A stretch of 30,426 nucleotides of DNA from Haplomitrium mnioides. Taxonomy: Eukaryota > Marchantiophyta > Haplomitriopsida > Calobryales. Both the position numbers and the translations under genes were made by a program. Under the pieces are notes generated by a model. That model saw nothing but the letters and a program-made list of their open reading frames with translations. It did no database searches and had not been told where the DNA came from. Every line of letters starts with the position of its first letter. The stretch's first letter is position 1. This document shows positions 18,601 through 28,828 of the stretch, one piece after another. The stretch is from contig JBNGIS010009024.1 of the NCBI GenBank assembly GCA_049999725.1, forward strand, positions 1 through 30,426, read 5' to 3'.

Positions 18601-20927
18601 AGTATGTTGTAGCATATTTCCTAACATCCCGTTCTACATGCTCATAAGACACACTAGTGTTCCTCAAGAATGTATGGAATGACCAAATGACTTCAGTTTA
18701 GTCTTGATAAATCCGGTTGGTTTAATCTACACACATAAAAGGTGTCCCATTACTCGGGCTAACTAAGGAAAGACCTTGATTGTGGTGGTATTAAGGTCCA
18801 CCAAAACTCAAGGGGCTGTGAAGGTGCTCTTCTTTCCATCGAGACTAGTTCAAGACCTGAAAACAAGTTTGGGCAATAGGCTTGGCTTTGTGTGAAGGAC
18901 TGATTTTAGGTTCAAGTTCAAGGTATAATGCTAATAGCCAAAAACAAATAAAGCCAATGCATCTGAATTTTACTTGTGTTGTAACTTGGAAATGCATGAA
19001 TTCACAAGATATGCATAAACGATATCCAACAAATAAATGTAGGAGGAAATAATACTTTTAATAAAGTTCAGGTATGGTCTTTTAGCCAATACCAATATTG
19101 ATCTAATTTTACATCTTTTAGCCAGTGTCACCACTACTAAATGGCTCCCTTCTACATAACACCAATTCGCACACACCTTGATACAATGACCAACACTCTA
19201 TAGTCTTCCTCTTAGTACATACCACCACAATAATACTCACATATGGATATGCTTAAATTTACCAACATGGTACACAAAACACACTACACATAAATTTTTA
19301 ATGTTTTCTTTACCTTAGCCACTAGCCAACGGATCCACCTTTGGAAGTAGTTGTGCAGACTTGAGCCATCAATTATGCTTAGGAGGACTTCTTCACTATC
19401 ACCAAATCAAGGTTCCTCTTCTTCTCTTCATTAGTGCCTCTTCTCAAACCTCTATATCATTCTCAACTTACCCTTGTCGTTACTTTCTCTAATCCTCTAT
19501 TCATCTTTCGGCCTTTCATTTTAACACTCCAACTACATCTAATTCTAATGACATTATATATTGATCTATGGCCCACCACACTATCCTTTCTTCCTTTCCT
19601 ACCCAACAATCAACTTGCCCTACATGCTATAATCTCCTTACCTTATCTATTTATCCCCCATTTCCAAACACAATCATTTCGAAGCATTCTTTCATACTTC
19701 TACTATATGCATCCATCCTTAACGACCCATACTTCTTCCTACTACCAATCTACCTTTTGTATGATACCATTGGTTCCTCCAACTAACTCCCAATAACTCC
19801 AACGGTCCTATGTCACTATATCAAGAGGTTGATTCCACCCTTTTAAAGTCTACAATTGGTCATGTTCTTCTGTTAAATTTTTTTCTTGCAAACTTGTTTT
19901 CCAAATTTCACCTTTTCTCAAGTGAACCCCATCATCACGTACGTCTATTATCTTCTAGAACTTCCTTCTTGTGCATTAGTTCTTCTTCATATATTCATAG
20001 CCATTCTTACAATATGGAAACACAAGGCATCCTTTACTTCTCTTTGATGAGTCAAAGAATCATCTGCGGCTTGTGCACATGTAGGTATTCCTACCAGTCG
20101 AGTCCTTTGCTTTTCTATAAGTTCACTTCAATCACTGCTATCTCTTGGGACGATCACCCGCCACTACACTACAACCCCAAAACATCTCTTGATTCTATCT
20201 GTAGATGACACCTGTGCATTGCAAGAAGAAATGGTTCTATTGTGGAGCTATACATGAGCAATGGAAGTCTTCTTGTCACAATCCTACACAATGACAGCCC
20301 GCTGAACCTCCATTCACACCAGCTAAAAAGGAACAAGGTCTAATGACGCCACCATAGTTGTCCACTTTCTCTTAAGTTGTCGAGATCTCTGCCAAGTCGC
20401 ATCGTTAGATATACCTTGACCTATTACCAATTTGAAACAGAGCAAAGGCATGCAAAAGATAGGGAGATGAATGCAAATTTGTGACTCTGAATTAAGGTGC
20501 AAGTTAGTTGGTTATTCTCGCTTGGGCTTTGGAACAAATCAGCACCATAGACAACAAGGAAGATTGTGGCATCTTCCAACCTCCTAGTCCTCACTCACCA
20601 TCTTATTTTCACTCTTCTTTAATCTTCTTCCAACTGGTTTGCCCTTTCTAGGAAAATTTCAAGCACCTCCACCTTTGATCTTTTCAGATTCCATAGTTGA
20701 TGACTTGATAACAATCAAGATGATACAACGTAGGCAGAATTGTCAGGGGTTCCTCATATGCACGTTTCAATGGACTCGATGGAAAGAAGGTGGAGACTTT
20801 TCCTAGATCTTTATATTGTGCTCAAGAATTTTAGACTTATATTTAAGAGTGTAGAAACGTAGACGACCAATTTTTGTAGGCGTCAAGAGTCTGTGAAGAA
20901 ATTTTGGTTATTGCAATAGTACAAGCA
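15635..20927. other. Unassigned intergenic DNA
   Basis: No recognisable gene. About 15640-18500 is AT-rich and similar in texture to 6700-9280, with which it was once continuous. About 19380-20220 is C/T-rich on the plus strand, which yields chance frames of 120 and 132 codons (19434-19796, 19810-20208). Their translations are rich in Leu, Ser, Phe and Tyr, overlap in different frames and match no domain I know. The remainder up to the gypsy C LTR shows no repeat structure by eye. Confidence 0.55.
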
Positions 20928-21293
20928 TGATGTTGTGTTGTTTATAAGAAAATATAGAGGAGTGAAAGAAGTGGTAAAAGGTCACTTTTAAGGTTGAAAT
21001 CATTTTAAAGTTACATGCTTTTGAAGTTACTTTAAAGGAAGTGGTATATAGATACTTTTAGGGTTGAAATTGGAAGTAACTTTTAAGTGAAGGAAAGGGG
21101 AATGACACCTTCTTCTCTTGTATAAATAGAAGGGCTTCATAGCCTCACTCTTCATTGTGGAATTCCTCTTAAATCACTTGGGTTCATTGGTTGTTTGGCT
21201 TTTGCTTGCCTTATTGACATTTGGTTGAAGAACTCTATTAGAGTTCATTATGAGTTCTTACTCATTTGGATTTGGTCTTTGAGTTATTTTGCA
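20928..21293 (+). repeat. 5' LTR of gypsy C (about 366 bp)
   Basis: The right end is TTTTGCA at 21293, one base before the primer site. The left edge is taken at TGATGTTGTG (20928); a TG at 20931 is equally possible. Inside is a TATA box (TATAAATA, 21121-21128). Around 20985-21085 there are recurring TTTAAGGTTGAAAT/TTTTAGGGTTGAAAT words, suggesting an old internal duplication. Confidence 0.6.
21121..21128 (+). promoter_or_regulatory. TATA box of gypsy C LTR
   Basis: TATAAATA in CTTGTATAAATAGAAGGG, about 170 bases before the LTR end. Confidence 0.65.
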
Positions 21294-21294
21294 T

Positions 21295-21306
21295 TAGTAT
21301 CAGAGC
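21295..21306 (+). promoter_or_regulatory. Primer-binding site, tRNA-iMet type (gypsy C)
   Basis: TAGTATCAGAGC matches the usual plant TGGTATCAGAGC at 11 of 12 positions. It lies one base after the LTR end and is followed by TATGG, as is usual. Confidence 0.78.
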
Positions 21307-21335
21307 TATGGTTTTTTTTTTTTTTGGTGAGCTAC

Positions 21336-22020
21336 ATGGAGAATCAAGAGGCGGTGGTTCAAGCAATGGAACAACGACTTGAACATCTCTCATGTCTTTT
21401 GGAAGTGAGGATGAAAGAAAGAGCAACTTTTTGAGAAGAAGAAAGTTATGGGCAATTTCCAACGCTAAAGGCATATGATAGGAAGATGGTTTGTGGTGCA
21501 GGTGAGAACTTCATGTTTGAATGTGAGCAATATTTTGAAGATACAAATATTAGAGAATATTGTCGATGAATTCTATTTGCGGAAAGTCAATTGGAAGGAG
21601 TTGCAAAGACTTGATGGAGATATCAAATAGAACAAGCACAACGTGGATTTGTTGCTCCTATTGTTTCTTGGTATGAATTCAACCAATCAATCTCTTGCTA
21701 CTTTTGAAGCATTTACAACTCTAAATCTTGAAATCACCACTTGGTACTGTGAAAAACTATGTTGCACATTTTGATAATACAACTATGCAAATTTCTAATA
21801 TAAGAGAAGAAGAAGCACTAGACCACTTTGTTTGGGAATTGAAGCCTCACACGAGAATAGAAGTTACAATGAGAGAGCCTACTCAATTAGAAGAAGCAAT
21901 GCGCATAGCAAAGCATTATAACTCATTACTTACTACTACAGAAGCTCAATCACATCATCAACCATTCAAACAACATACTCAAAACTTTGCAAGCTCTAAT
22001 GAAATTAAAGTTTTGACAAG
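21336..22020 (+). pseudogene. gag: Gypsy C gag remnant
   Basis: The start is the ATG of MENQEAVVQAMEQRLEHL, 30 bases after the primer site. A TGA at 21432-21434 breaks the frame, which continues as EEESYGQFPTLKAYDRK, then FMFECEQYFEDTNI and two more stops. WRYQIEQAQRGFVAP and SWYEFNQSI follow, the retrotransposon gag core. The frame then changes near 21715; from 21728 it reads VKNYVAHFDNTTMQISNI and LEEAMRIAKHYNSLL, the end of the capsid region. The CCHC zinc knuckle expected next is absent: only about 50 residues separate the capsid end from the protease. Confidence 0.75.
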
Positions 22021-22213
22021 AACTCAAGGTACTTTGTTCCATCTTGATGGTATGATTGAAGAACACTATTGTAGAATGTTGGTGGATAGTGGAAGCTCTA
22101 AAACTTTTATGTCGCTACATTTTGCTAAGATAATCAAAGTCAAGTTTAGGCCTATCAAGGGGAGTGTTGTGATTATGGCTGATGCCAAAATCATGATGTG
22201 TTTTTCTCTATGA
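22021..22213 (+). pseudogene. pol: Gypsy C protease remnant
   Basis: In the same frame as the gag tail: EEHYCRMLVDSGSSKTFMS shows the retropepsin D-S-G triplet with its usual context (hydrophobic-VDSGS). HFAKIIKVKF follows. The frame closes at 22211-22213. Retropepsin would cut the Gag-Pol precursor. The domain's second half is not clearly present. Confidence 0.72.
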
Positions 22214-22519
22214 AGTTATTCCTTTTAAGGATTGGAAAAGAGTATGCAAAATCTATGCAATTTGTTATTGCATATGTCTTATATAACATCATTTAAGGGT
22301 TCATTTGGCTTGAAGATCAATCCGCTCAATTTGAATGGGAAAAATGTTATATTCAAGCTACCTTACAAGGTAAGAATTTTTTTCTGGATGCTCGACACCA
22401 TTGGTGAAGAAGTCTAAATCAATTCAACATGTTAATTAAGTGGAGCAAGAGTTGTATGTTTTTGTTGTTTGGATCAAGCCCATCATGAACTTGAGTAAGA
22501 AGGGAGGAAAAGGTGCATT

Positions 22520-23390
22520 TACCTCAATGATAGATGATATTTTGAAAGAGTTTGCAGATGTGGTTTTGAAGGATTTGCCAAAGGAGTTACCAGATGATCG
22601 AGGAACGCCATTTCCGATTGAGTTAATATCAAGAAGTACTCCTTGTAATTGACCTATATATTGGTTATCACCACAAGAATTAAAGGAGCTTTGAAAGACA
22701 TTGACGGATCTTCTTGAAAAGGATTTCATTCAACATAGTACTTCACATTGGAGAGCTCTGGTATTTTTTGTACCAAAAAAGACGGTGGACTTTTTCTTTG
22801 TACAGATTATGGAGGATTGAATAACCAAACACTAAAGAATGCATATTCTTTACCTCATATTGATGATTTGTTGGATCGATTGAGTAGTGCATGATTCTTT
22901 TCTAAGTTGGATCTTTGAAGTGGCTATTAGCAAATTTCTATCAAGCTAAGTGATATACCAAAGACAACTTTTTGCACAAAGTATGGGCATTTTGAGTGGA
23001 AGGTTCTTCTATTTGGTCTTACTAATGCTCCAATAGTATTCATGGATCAAATGCATTGAGTTTTTTATGGGTTTTTAATAAGTTAGTATTGGTGTTTTTG
23101 GATGATATCCTTATCTTTAATGAAAGTGAAGTTGAGCATCGTGCTAATCTCAAGAAAGTATTAAAAGACTATGCAATTGGAAGTTTTATTGCAAGAAATC
23201 TAAGTGTGAGTTTAGAAAGCAAGAGGTGACTTGTCTAGGGCACAAAGTGTCTGCGGATGGCATCAAGATGGAGGAATAGAAAATTAAGGCTATTGTAGAG
23301 TGGCCAATACCAAAAAATGCAAAGGCTGTTCCAGCCTTCAATGGGCTAGCAAGTTTTTATTGAAGACTCATCTATTACTATGCTCATATT
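22520..23390 (+). pseudogene. pol: Gypsy C reverse transcriptase, multiple stops and frame changes
   Basis: Text in order: [52 protein letters not shown]. After a frame change come [59 protein letters not shown] and [11 protein letters not shown]. The catalytic FLDD is intact at 23095-23106, followed by ILIFNESEVEH, then VTCLGHKVSADGIKMEE and IVEWPIPKNAKAV. This is a typical Ty3/gypsy RT. I count more than eight stops and at least two frame changes. Confidence 0.85.
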
Positions 23391-23399
23391 GCTGCACTG

Positions 23400-23966
23400 C
23401 TTATAGATCTACTAGGTAAGGAGGCAAAGTTTCAATGGACAACCAAAGAGCAAGAGGCATTTCAACAACTCAAGGATGAGATGTCTTCTCATCCAATTCT
23501 ACAATTGTATGACCCAAAGGCGAGTTGTATAGTTGATTTTCATGCCTCCAATTTCGCTATTGGAGCAGTGTTACAATAAGTATTTGAGGATAGACTTCAT
23601 TCGATTGCCTTCATATCATGTCGACTAAATGTAGTGGAGAAGAAATATTCTGCAAGAGAAAGAGAGCAATTGGAGATGGTTTATGCTACCAAGGTTTGGA
23701 GACACTATCTTTTAGAAAAGCATGTACTTATGTGCACCAATCACAATCCTTTGCTCTAGTCAACTCATTTGGAAAGTATGACAAGTCGTTATCATCGATG
23801 GGAAGTTCAACTACAACTTTTTGATATAAAGTTGGAGTACAAGCAAGGAAGGTTCCACACCATTTCTGATGCATTGTCACAGAGATTGGATCATCAACTA
23901 AATACGTTGGAGGTTGCAAATGTTGGCATATTACATCTTGATGAAGCAACCAGTGACGACTTTTGA
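23400..23966 (+). pseudogene. pol: Gypsy C RNase H remnant, active-site residues lost
   Basis: Text: FQWTTKEQEAFQQLKDEM, PILQLYDPK, then IVDFHASNFAIGAVLQ, where gypsy elements usually have TDAS. His at 23541-23543 replaces the first catalytic Asp. KYSAREREQLEMVYA keeps the Glu. CTNHNPL has Asn (23739-23741) where TDHxxL is usual. ISDALSQR keeps the last Asp. The coding text ends at about 23966 and integrase is missing. Confidence 0.78.
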
Positions 23967-23975
23967 CAAAAGTTA

Positions 23976-24361
23976 CAAGGGGTCTAAGGCCACCGCATCT
24001 TTCTTCTCTGCCCCTGGACGGATCTAGTTCAGGGCACAGTTACCAAGGCACATGTTCTGGGCAGGCTGTCCATCGACTTAAAAGATAGAATAAATAGATA
24101 GAAACGTAGATAAGGGCTGGCTGGCCCTCAACAATTAGTTTAGTTTTTATTTTTTATTATTTTTTTCCTCAAAATAATTCTCACCCTATATAACAACCTC
24201 TTTCACTTTCATTTTCTTCACAATATAATATCCATTTTTTTGTTTCCATATTCACAACTTTCCCAAAAACTCAAGAAATAACACTTTCCTTTATTTTTGC
24301 CGCGCCGAAAAGAGCATTCTCCATGTCGATTCTGATTCTTTTGCAGGGACTATGCTCTCAC
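23976..24361. other. Junction strip between gypsy C and gypsy D; possible truncated 3' LTR of D
   Basis: Non-coding. Read on the minus strand, a purine run GGAGGAGGGGG (24366-24376) lies after D's integrase stop, and TGTGAGAGCATAG begins just after it (from 24362 leftwards). That would suit a polypurine tract and LTR start. A TATATA-type word is at 24187-24192. The visible end of D's other LTR (30348-30426) has no match here, so if this is D's 3' LTR it must be cut before its end. A short dyad AGGGCTGGCTGGCCCT is at about 24113-24128. Confidence 0.4.
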
Positions 24362-24400
24362 ATAGCCCCCTCCTCCATCGCGCAGCGCCCTCGCCAGTGT

Positions 24401-25566
24401 TCACATATAGTACTTCTTCACTCTCGATCCATTCACTCGAGTTTCCAACACCTCTCCTGTTAACGTTTTTAATTCCAATGATCCATTTTTGTACACTTTT
24501 GACACGACATAAGGCCCCATCCATCTTACATGGAGCTTTCCTGGAAATCGGAAATAGCAACTGTCATACAAAAGTACCAGATCTCTCTCAGAAATATTTA
24601 CCTTTTTGAGCTTGGCATCATATCCTTCCTTTCGTTTATTTTTCATTTTATTTTGGTTTCAGCCAACGCTTGAACTTTGTTCTCCTCCAGCTTTACCAGA
24701 TCCATCATCCGCTGCAATAGACTGTCCTCATTTGGCATACGTTCTTCTTTAGCAATCCTGATAGATGGTACCTCCCACTCCACCGGTACTAGTGAATGAG
24801 TCCCATAAACTAGATAGAATGGCGTTTGTTTCGTCGCTACCTTTTCTGCTGTTCTGTACGCCCATAGTGCTGAGTATAGCTTCCTATCCCAATTTGACGA
24901 GTAAGCTGAACAGATCTTCGTCAATATTCTGCATAACACTCCATTCACTCTTTCGGTGTGCCCATTCGCCTTTGGATTATATGGTGTCGTCTTCCTATGT
25001 TTAATCATATACGTATCAGTGAGGCGTTGAATTACCTCATTCAGAAAATGTGTCCCCCTGTCACTGATCAACTCTAAAGGACAACCAAATCGTGCGATGA
25101 TATTCTCAAACAGGAAGCTAGCAACTTCCAGCGCTCCATCTCTCCTCGTAGCCTTCGCTTCTACCCATTTGGTAGCATAATCCGTGCATACTAATACATA
25201 TCTATTCTTGTAATACTTGGACACTGGTGTAATAGGTCCCACAAAACCAATACCCCATTTCTCAAATGGAGCTAATGGCATAATAGGTGTAAGTGGCCAA
25301 TGGCTACTTGCTGCTGGTTTCCCCACTCTTTGGCATGGATCATAACCCTGAATATAGTTCTTTACGTCTTTGTACATCGTAGGCCACCAATACCCTGCCT
25401 CATGTATCTTCTCCACCGTGTTACACATGGCATAGTGCCTTCCCACTTCGTCATCATGTAAAGCAGCTATCACATTCCTGATTTCAGACTGACACAGACA
25501 ACGCCTCAATACATCATATGGTCCTTTCTTATACAATACTCCTTTATAAATCGTGTACGGCGCCAC
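24401..25566 (-). pseudogene. pol: Gypsy D integrase, frameshifted near its C-terminus, catalytic Asp lost
   Basis: The N-terminal zinc domain reads HDDEVGRHYAMCNTVEKI ... YDPCQRVGKP; the first Cys of the C-x2-C pair is Tyr (25342-25344). The core opens KWGIGFVGPITP: gypsy integrases usually have Asp where this has Gly (25246-25248), the first residue of the D,D-35-E triad. The other two are present in ELISDRGTHF and NGHTERVNG. The core continues to LYSALWAYRT and TPFYLVYG. The frame ends at 24643 and the C-terminus resumes one frame away at 24646 as RKEGYDAK, RDLVLLYDS, then FPGKLHVRWMGPYVV, a GPY/F-type module. The stop is at 24401-24403. The enzyme would insert element cDNA into the chromosome; with these lesions it is unlikely to. 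Confidence 0.88.
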
Positions 25567-26211
25567 CTTCTAGAAAAGCACAGCCTCTTCCTTCTTGTTC
25601 AACCCAGAAGGCAAAATAGAATTTTCTAAATATAACCAAATTTCTGTATACCATAGATTCTCCTCCCCTTCCTTCTCTATTGGAAACAGATTTTCGTCGG
25701 GAAAATCGTCATTTAGATCTTCTGTTGTAGCTGATCCTGGAATTCTGGACAGGAAGTCTGCATTCTGATGTGACTTTCCTGGCCTTACATCCACTTTAAA
25801 ATCAAACTCCTGGAGTAGCAGCATCCACCTTGCTATCCTCCCCGACAAATCGGGTTTGTTCACTAAGTACTTCAGCGAATTGTGGTCCACATGAAACACA
25901 AATGGATACCCCAATAAGTAATGTCTGAATTTTCTGATCGAAAATATCAGTCCCAATGCTTCTCATTCGGTTACTGAATAGTTCTTTTCTGTTGTAGTCA
26001 ATTTCTGACTTGTGTAATAAATAGGATGATCCTTCTTATCGTCATCCTTTTGACTCAACACGCTGCCTATTGCAAAGGCAAACACATCCACAAAGACATG
26101 AAACTTCTTACCCCACATTGGAGGCTTCAATACAGGAGCTGTAGCCAGTTTTTCTTTCAGCAAATCAAAAGCTCCTTGGGCCTCATCTCCCCATCGAAAA
26201 ACAACATCCTT
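25567..26211 (-). pseudogene. pol: Gypsy D RNase H and RNase H-integrase linker, two in-frame stops
   Basis: Text from the right: DVVFRWGDEAQGAFDLLKEK, KFHVFVDVFAFAIGSVLSQ (first Asp kept, but the usual DAS is DVF), IYYTSQKLTTTEKNYSVTE, TGA at 25963-25965, then EA, LGLIFSIRKFRHYLLG, FHVDHNSLKYLVNK, KSHQNADFLSRIPG. All four acidic catalytic positions appear present (Asp, Glu, Asp, Asp). A TAG at 25570-25572 ends the linker just before the integrase part. Both stops differ from expected sense codons (CGA, CAG) by one C-to-T change. Confidence 0.85.
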
Positions 26212-26752
26212 CTATAACAAATCTGTAAGTGGAGCAACGATCCAGGAGTAATTCTCAATGAACCTCCTGTAATAGCCCGTGGCTCCCAAAAATTCTCGCA
26301 CTTGCGTCACTGTAGTGGGTCTCACAACATCCTTTATAATATTGGCTTTGTCCACATCCACAACAATCCCCTCCTTTGACACTCTATGTCCCAGCAATGA
26401 TCCTTCAGTCATTGCTATAAAGCTCTTGTCAGGGTGCAGCCCTAGCTGTCCCCATCTACATCTCTCGAATGTTTTTCTGAGATGATCCAGGTGATCCTCT
26501 TTTGATCCATATACGCATAAATCATCCAGAAATATCTCTACAAAATCTCTCAGATATGGTTTGAAAATCTGTGCCATAGCTCTCTGGAAAGTTGCTGGAG
26601 CGTTACACAACCCAAAAGGCATTACGTTATATGCGTAGGTTCCCCAATCTGTAGTGAAGGTGGTCTTGGGTCTATCTTCAAGAGAGATGCTCACCTGGTT
26701 ATAGCCAGAGAACCCATCCAGAAAGGTATAGCATTCAGCTCCTGCTACCTGG
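26212..26752 (-). pseudogene. pol: Gypsy D reverse transcriptase, palm and connection
   Basis: The reading begins at about 26752 with AGAECYTFLDGFSGYNQVSI, then KTTFTTDWGTYAYNVMPFGL, CNAPATFQRAMAQIF, and the catalytic FLDD at 26521-26532 followed by LCVYG. LLGHRVSKEGIVVD, VREFLGATGYYRRFIENYS and VAPLTDLL follow before TAG at 26212-26214, with RNase H next in the same frame. The upstream RT fingers (26735-27373) lie in a different frame. At the junction the text jumps from DFYPLP to AGAECY, so about seven or eight residues usual in gypsy RTs are missing. A small deletion thus explains both the loss and the frame change. Confidence 0.9.
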
Positions 26753-27526
26753 TAAAGGATAGAAATCCTTTTTAGTAGCCTGATTCAACTTCTTGAAATC
26801 CTGGCATACCCTGATTTTTCTGTTTTTCTTCATGACTATCACTATGGGTGACACCCACTCGCTATAAGGTACAGCATAGATAAAATTCGCAGCTAACAGC
26901 TTGTCCAGCTCTTCCTTCACTAGCAAAGAGTATTTCGGGTTCAACCTGTATTGCCTATGTCTAACTGACATGGCTCCCTCCTCCAGATAGATCCTATGCT
27001 CACAAAGTTCTGCCGGTACCCCTTTTAAATCTTTGTACGACCAAGCAAATACGTCTTGAAATTCTGTTAAAAGAGCTTTATACTTTTCCCTCTCTTCCTC
27101 ATTCAGTTCATTACATACAAACAACACCTTCTCAGAATCCTCAGGATTCACTTGTATAGCACTATATGGCTGTTCTCTTACCATATAATGTGTCTTGATC
27201 TGCTCTAGAATCGGCTCCGGCATTGTCTCCCCTTCACCAGCAAATAGCGCAAACATCTCCAGATCTTCTCCTTTGTTGTCACTGCATAGACTCCACTTTA
27301 TGAATTCATCATCGGTCCAGCCAAGGAAACTGGGATTACCTGCCCCTAGCTCTTTGCAGTATTCTTCCGTCAAATGTCCGATTGGCGTATCGTCCTCTTG
27401 TAACCATAGTTCTTGCTGCTGGTCAGCTTCTCCTTCTGATTCTGATACAGACCCTTCATAAGGTACAGACTAGTATGAGGTATACTCCTCTACTGTCTGA
27501 GTTTCTCCTTGGTATAGTGGTTCTCC
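26735..27526 (-). pseudogene. pol: Gypsy D pol linker and RT fingers
   Basis: In frame with the protease ORF to the right but separated from it by TAG at 27527-27529 and another at 27470-27472. It carries acidic linker text (SESEGEADQQQELWLQEDD), LGWTDDEFIKWSLC and LFVCNELNEEEREKYKALL. The RT N-terminus follows: FQDVFAWSYKDLKGVPAELC, EHRIYLEEGAMSVRHRQYRL, ELDKLLAANFIYAV, SEWVSPIVIVMKKN and KIRVCQDFKKLNQATKKDFY. The frame ends after DFYPLP at the deletion noted for the RT palm. Confidence 0.87.
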
Positions 27527-28828
27527 CTAGGATAGTTTTGCCTTGGGGCGATTTCCGAACCGAATCTCCTTCTTTCCCCAATCTTCCACTACTCTGGCCT
27601 GATACAGCCAAGGCTGTCCCAGTAGTACAGGGTAGGTTGATTTTGATTCAGGGTTTATGACAGTGTAATTGAGCACAAACTCCCTTCCTCCAATTATGGT
27701 TTTCACTCCCTTCAACACTCCTTCAGAGATCAGTCTTTGATGATCTGCCAATCTCAGAACTTGAGGTGTTTTGTCCAAATGACTGAACCCCAGCGCTTCC
27801 ATGGTCTCTAGCACCATGATATTCCTTCCTGACCCGCCATCAATTGGTACGTTTGTAACATTACATCCCTTGATCTGAATCTCTACTTTCGGTACTCCAT
27901 ATTCTTGCACCTCTTCCTGAATTGTCCCTATTGGCAGAAATGATACAGGAACTGACACTTTAGGTAACCTGTACCTTCTCTTCCTTGCGCTTGTCAACAT
28001 TCGTAGCTTCTTTCGATGTGGTGCAGACATCCTCAATATTTGCCCTACCGTCACGTTTGCTGGCATTTTATACACATCTAAAGCCACGTTATAATCCAGA
28101 TTCAGTTCATCAACTTTTACTCCCTCGAATGGTAATCCAGTCCCATCCTTTCTTCCTGGATCCTTTCTCACTTTCTCTTCTTCCATCTCTCTTTGTTTTT
28201 CCCTTCTATGTTCCTGATCCCTCTTCTCTTGGAGATCTTTTTGCAGCTCTGTAGAAGCCTCTACTGAAATATCCTGAAAGTATTTAGGATCATTCCTGTT
28301 ATATTCTAGATCCCTCTTTTCTTCCATAACAGTCTTGGTGTTTCCTCCTTCAATCTCCCCCCAACTCTGTTTCTTCTTTTCCTTACTCTCACTTCTGGTT
28401 TTTACTCTAAATAGGGGAATCTCATTGACTGATTCTTCAACTACCATCCTCACCTCTGGTTCAGGTGGTGGTGGTTCTGCATACTTCACCATCATTTTTG
28501 TCGCAGGCGGGGCTTGACATTCAGCATCCGTATGTCCAGATTTCTTGCAATTTCCACATAAAGGTACATATCCCACTTGCTTCCTTGGATGCGGACATGC
28601 ATTAGCGTAATGGTTAGGTGCTCCACAGTTGTAGCACGCTGTAAATCTTCTTCCAGCCGGTATTGGTACTAATTGTGTTCCTGGTGCAACTGCTGGCACC
28701 ATTGTCGGCTGAACTGCTGGAAAATACGATGTTCCAGCCCTTTGTTGATACTCAACCCTTTCCATTGGTCCCTCTTTGCCTTGAGCTACTGCATACACAG
28801 GATACTGTACTAAACCAGATTCCATCAT
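27527..28828 (-). pseudogene. Gypsy D nucleocapsid (two zinc knuckles) and protease
   Basis: An open frame of 433 codons directly follows the gag TAG in the same frame. Near its start are two C-x2-C-x4-H-x4-C knuckles: CYNCGAPNHYANAC (28595-28636) and CGNCKKSGHTDAEC (28517-28558). A Pro-rich piece and a highly charged EEKRDQEHRREKQREMEEEK region follow. The retropepsin core then reads VPIDGGSGRNIMV (Asp at 27839-27841), with LLGQPWLYQARVVEDW after it. The triplet is D-G-G rather than D-T/S-G, a form I recall from other plant gypsy lineages. The ATG pair at its start follows the TAG immediately; I read it as the continuation of gag, not a separate gene. Closed by TAG at 27527-27529. Confidence 0.85.

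Larger units (their letters stand above)
20928..23975 (+). mobile_element. Ty3/gypsy retrotransposon C, 5' LTR through RNase H, 3'-truncated
   Basis: The order LTR, near-iMet primer site, gag, protease, RT, RNase H is visible on the plus strand with many stops and frame changes. The text ends at about 23965-23990, shortly after SDALSQRLDHQ, where integrase should begin, and no 3' LTR follows. The left edge is estimated at a TG near 20928; without a partner LTR it cannot be fixed. Domain order and motifs (FLDD, GxxNAPxxF class) are Ty3/gypsy. Confidence 0.82.

Noticed and set aside
19434-20208. Open frames of 120 and 132 codons in C/T-rich DNA
   Set aside because: Low-complexity Leu/Ser/Phe/Tyr content from pyrimidine bias, overlapping frames, and no recognisable motif or gene structure.
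20214-20300. Cys-rich text (KKKWFYCGAIHEQWKSSC) that hints at a zinc knuckle
   Set aside because: Spacing does not fit C-x2-C-x4-H-x4-C and no gag text surrounds it.
24187-24192. Plus-strand promoter (CCCTATATAACAACC) in the C/D junction
   Set aside because: The word is nearly palindromic, reads equally well on the minus strand inside a possible D LTR, and no plus-strand gene follows.
24352-25004. Plus-strand frames of 79-85 codons opposite gypsy D integrase
   Set aside because: Antisense shadows of the integrase C-terminus.
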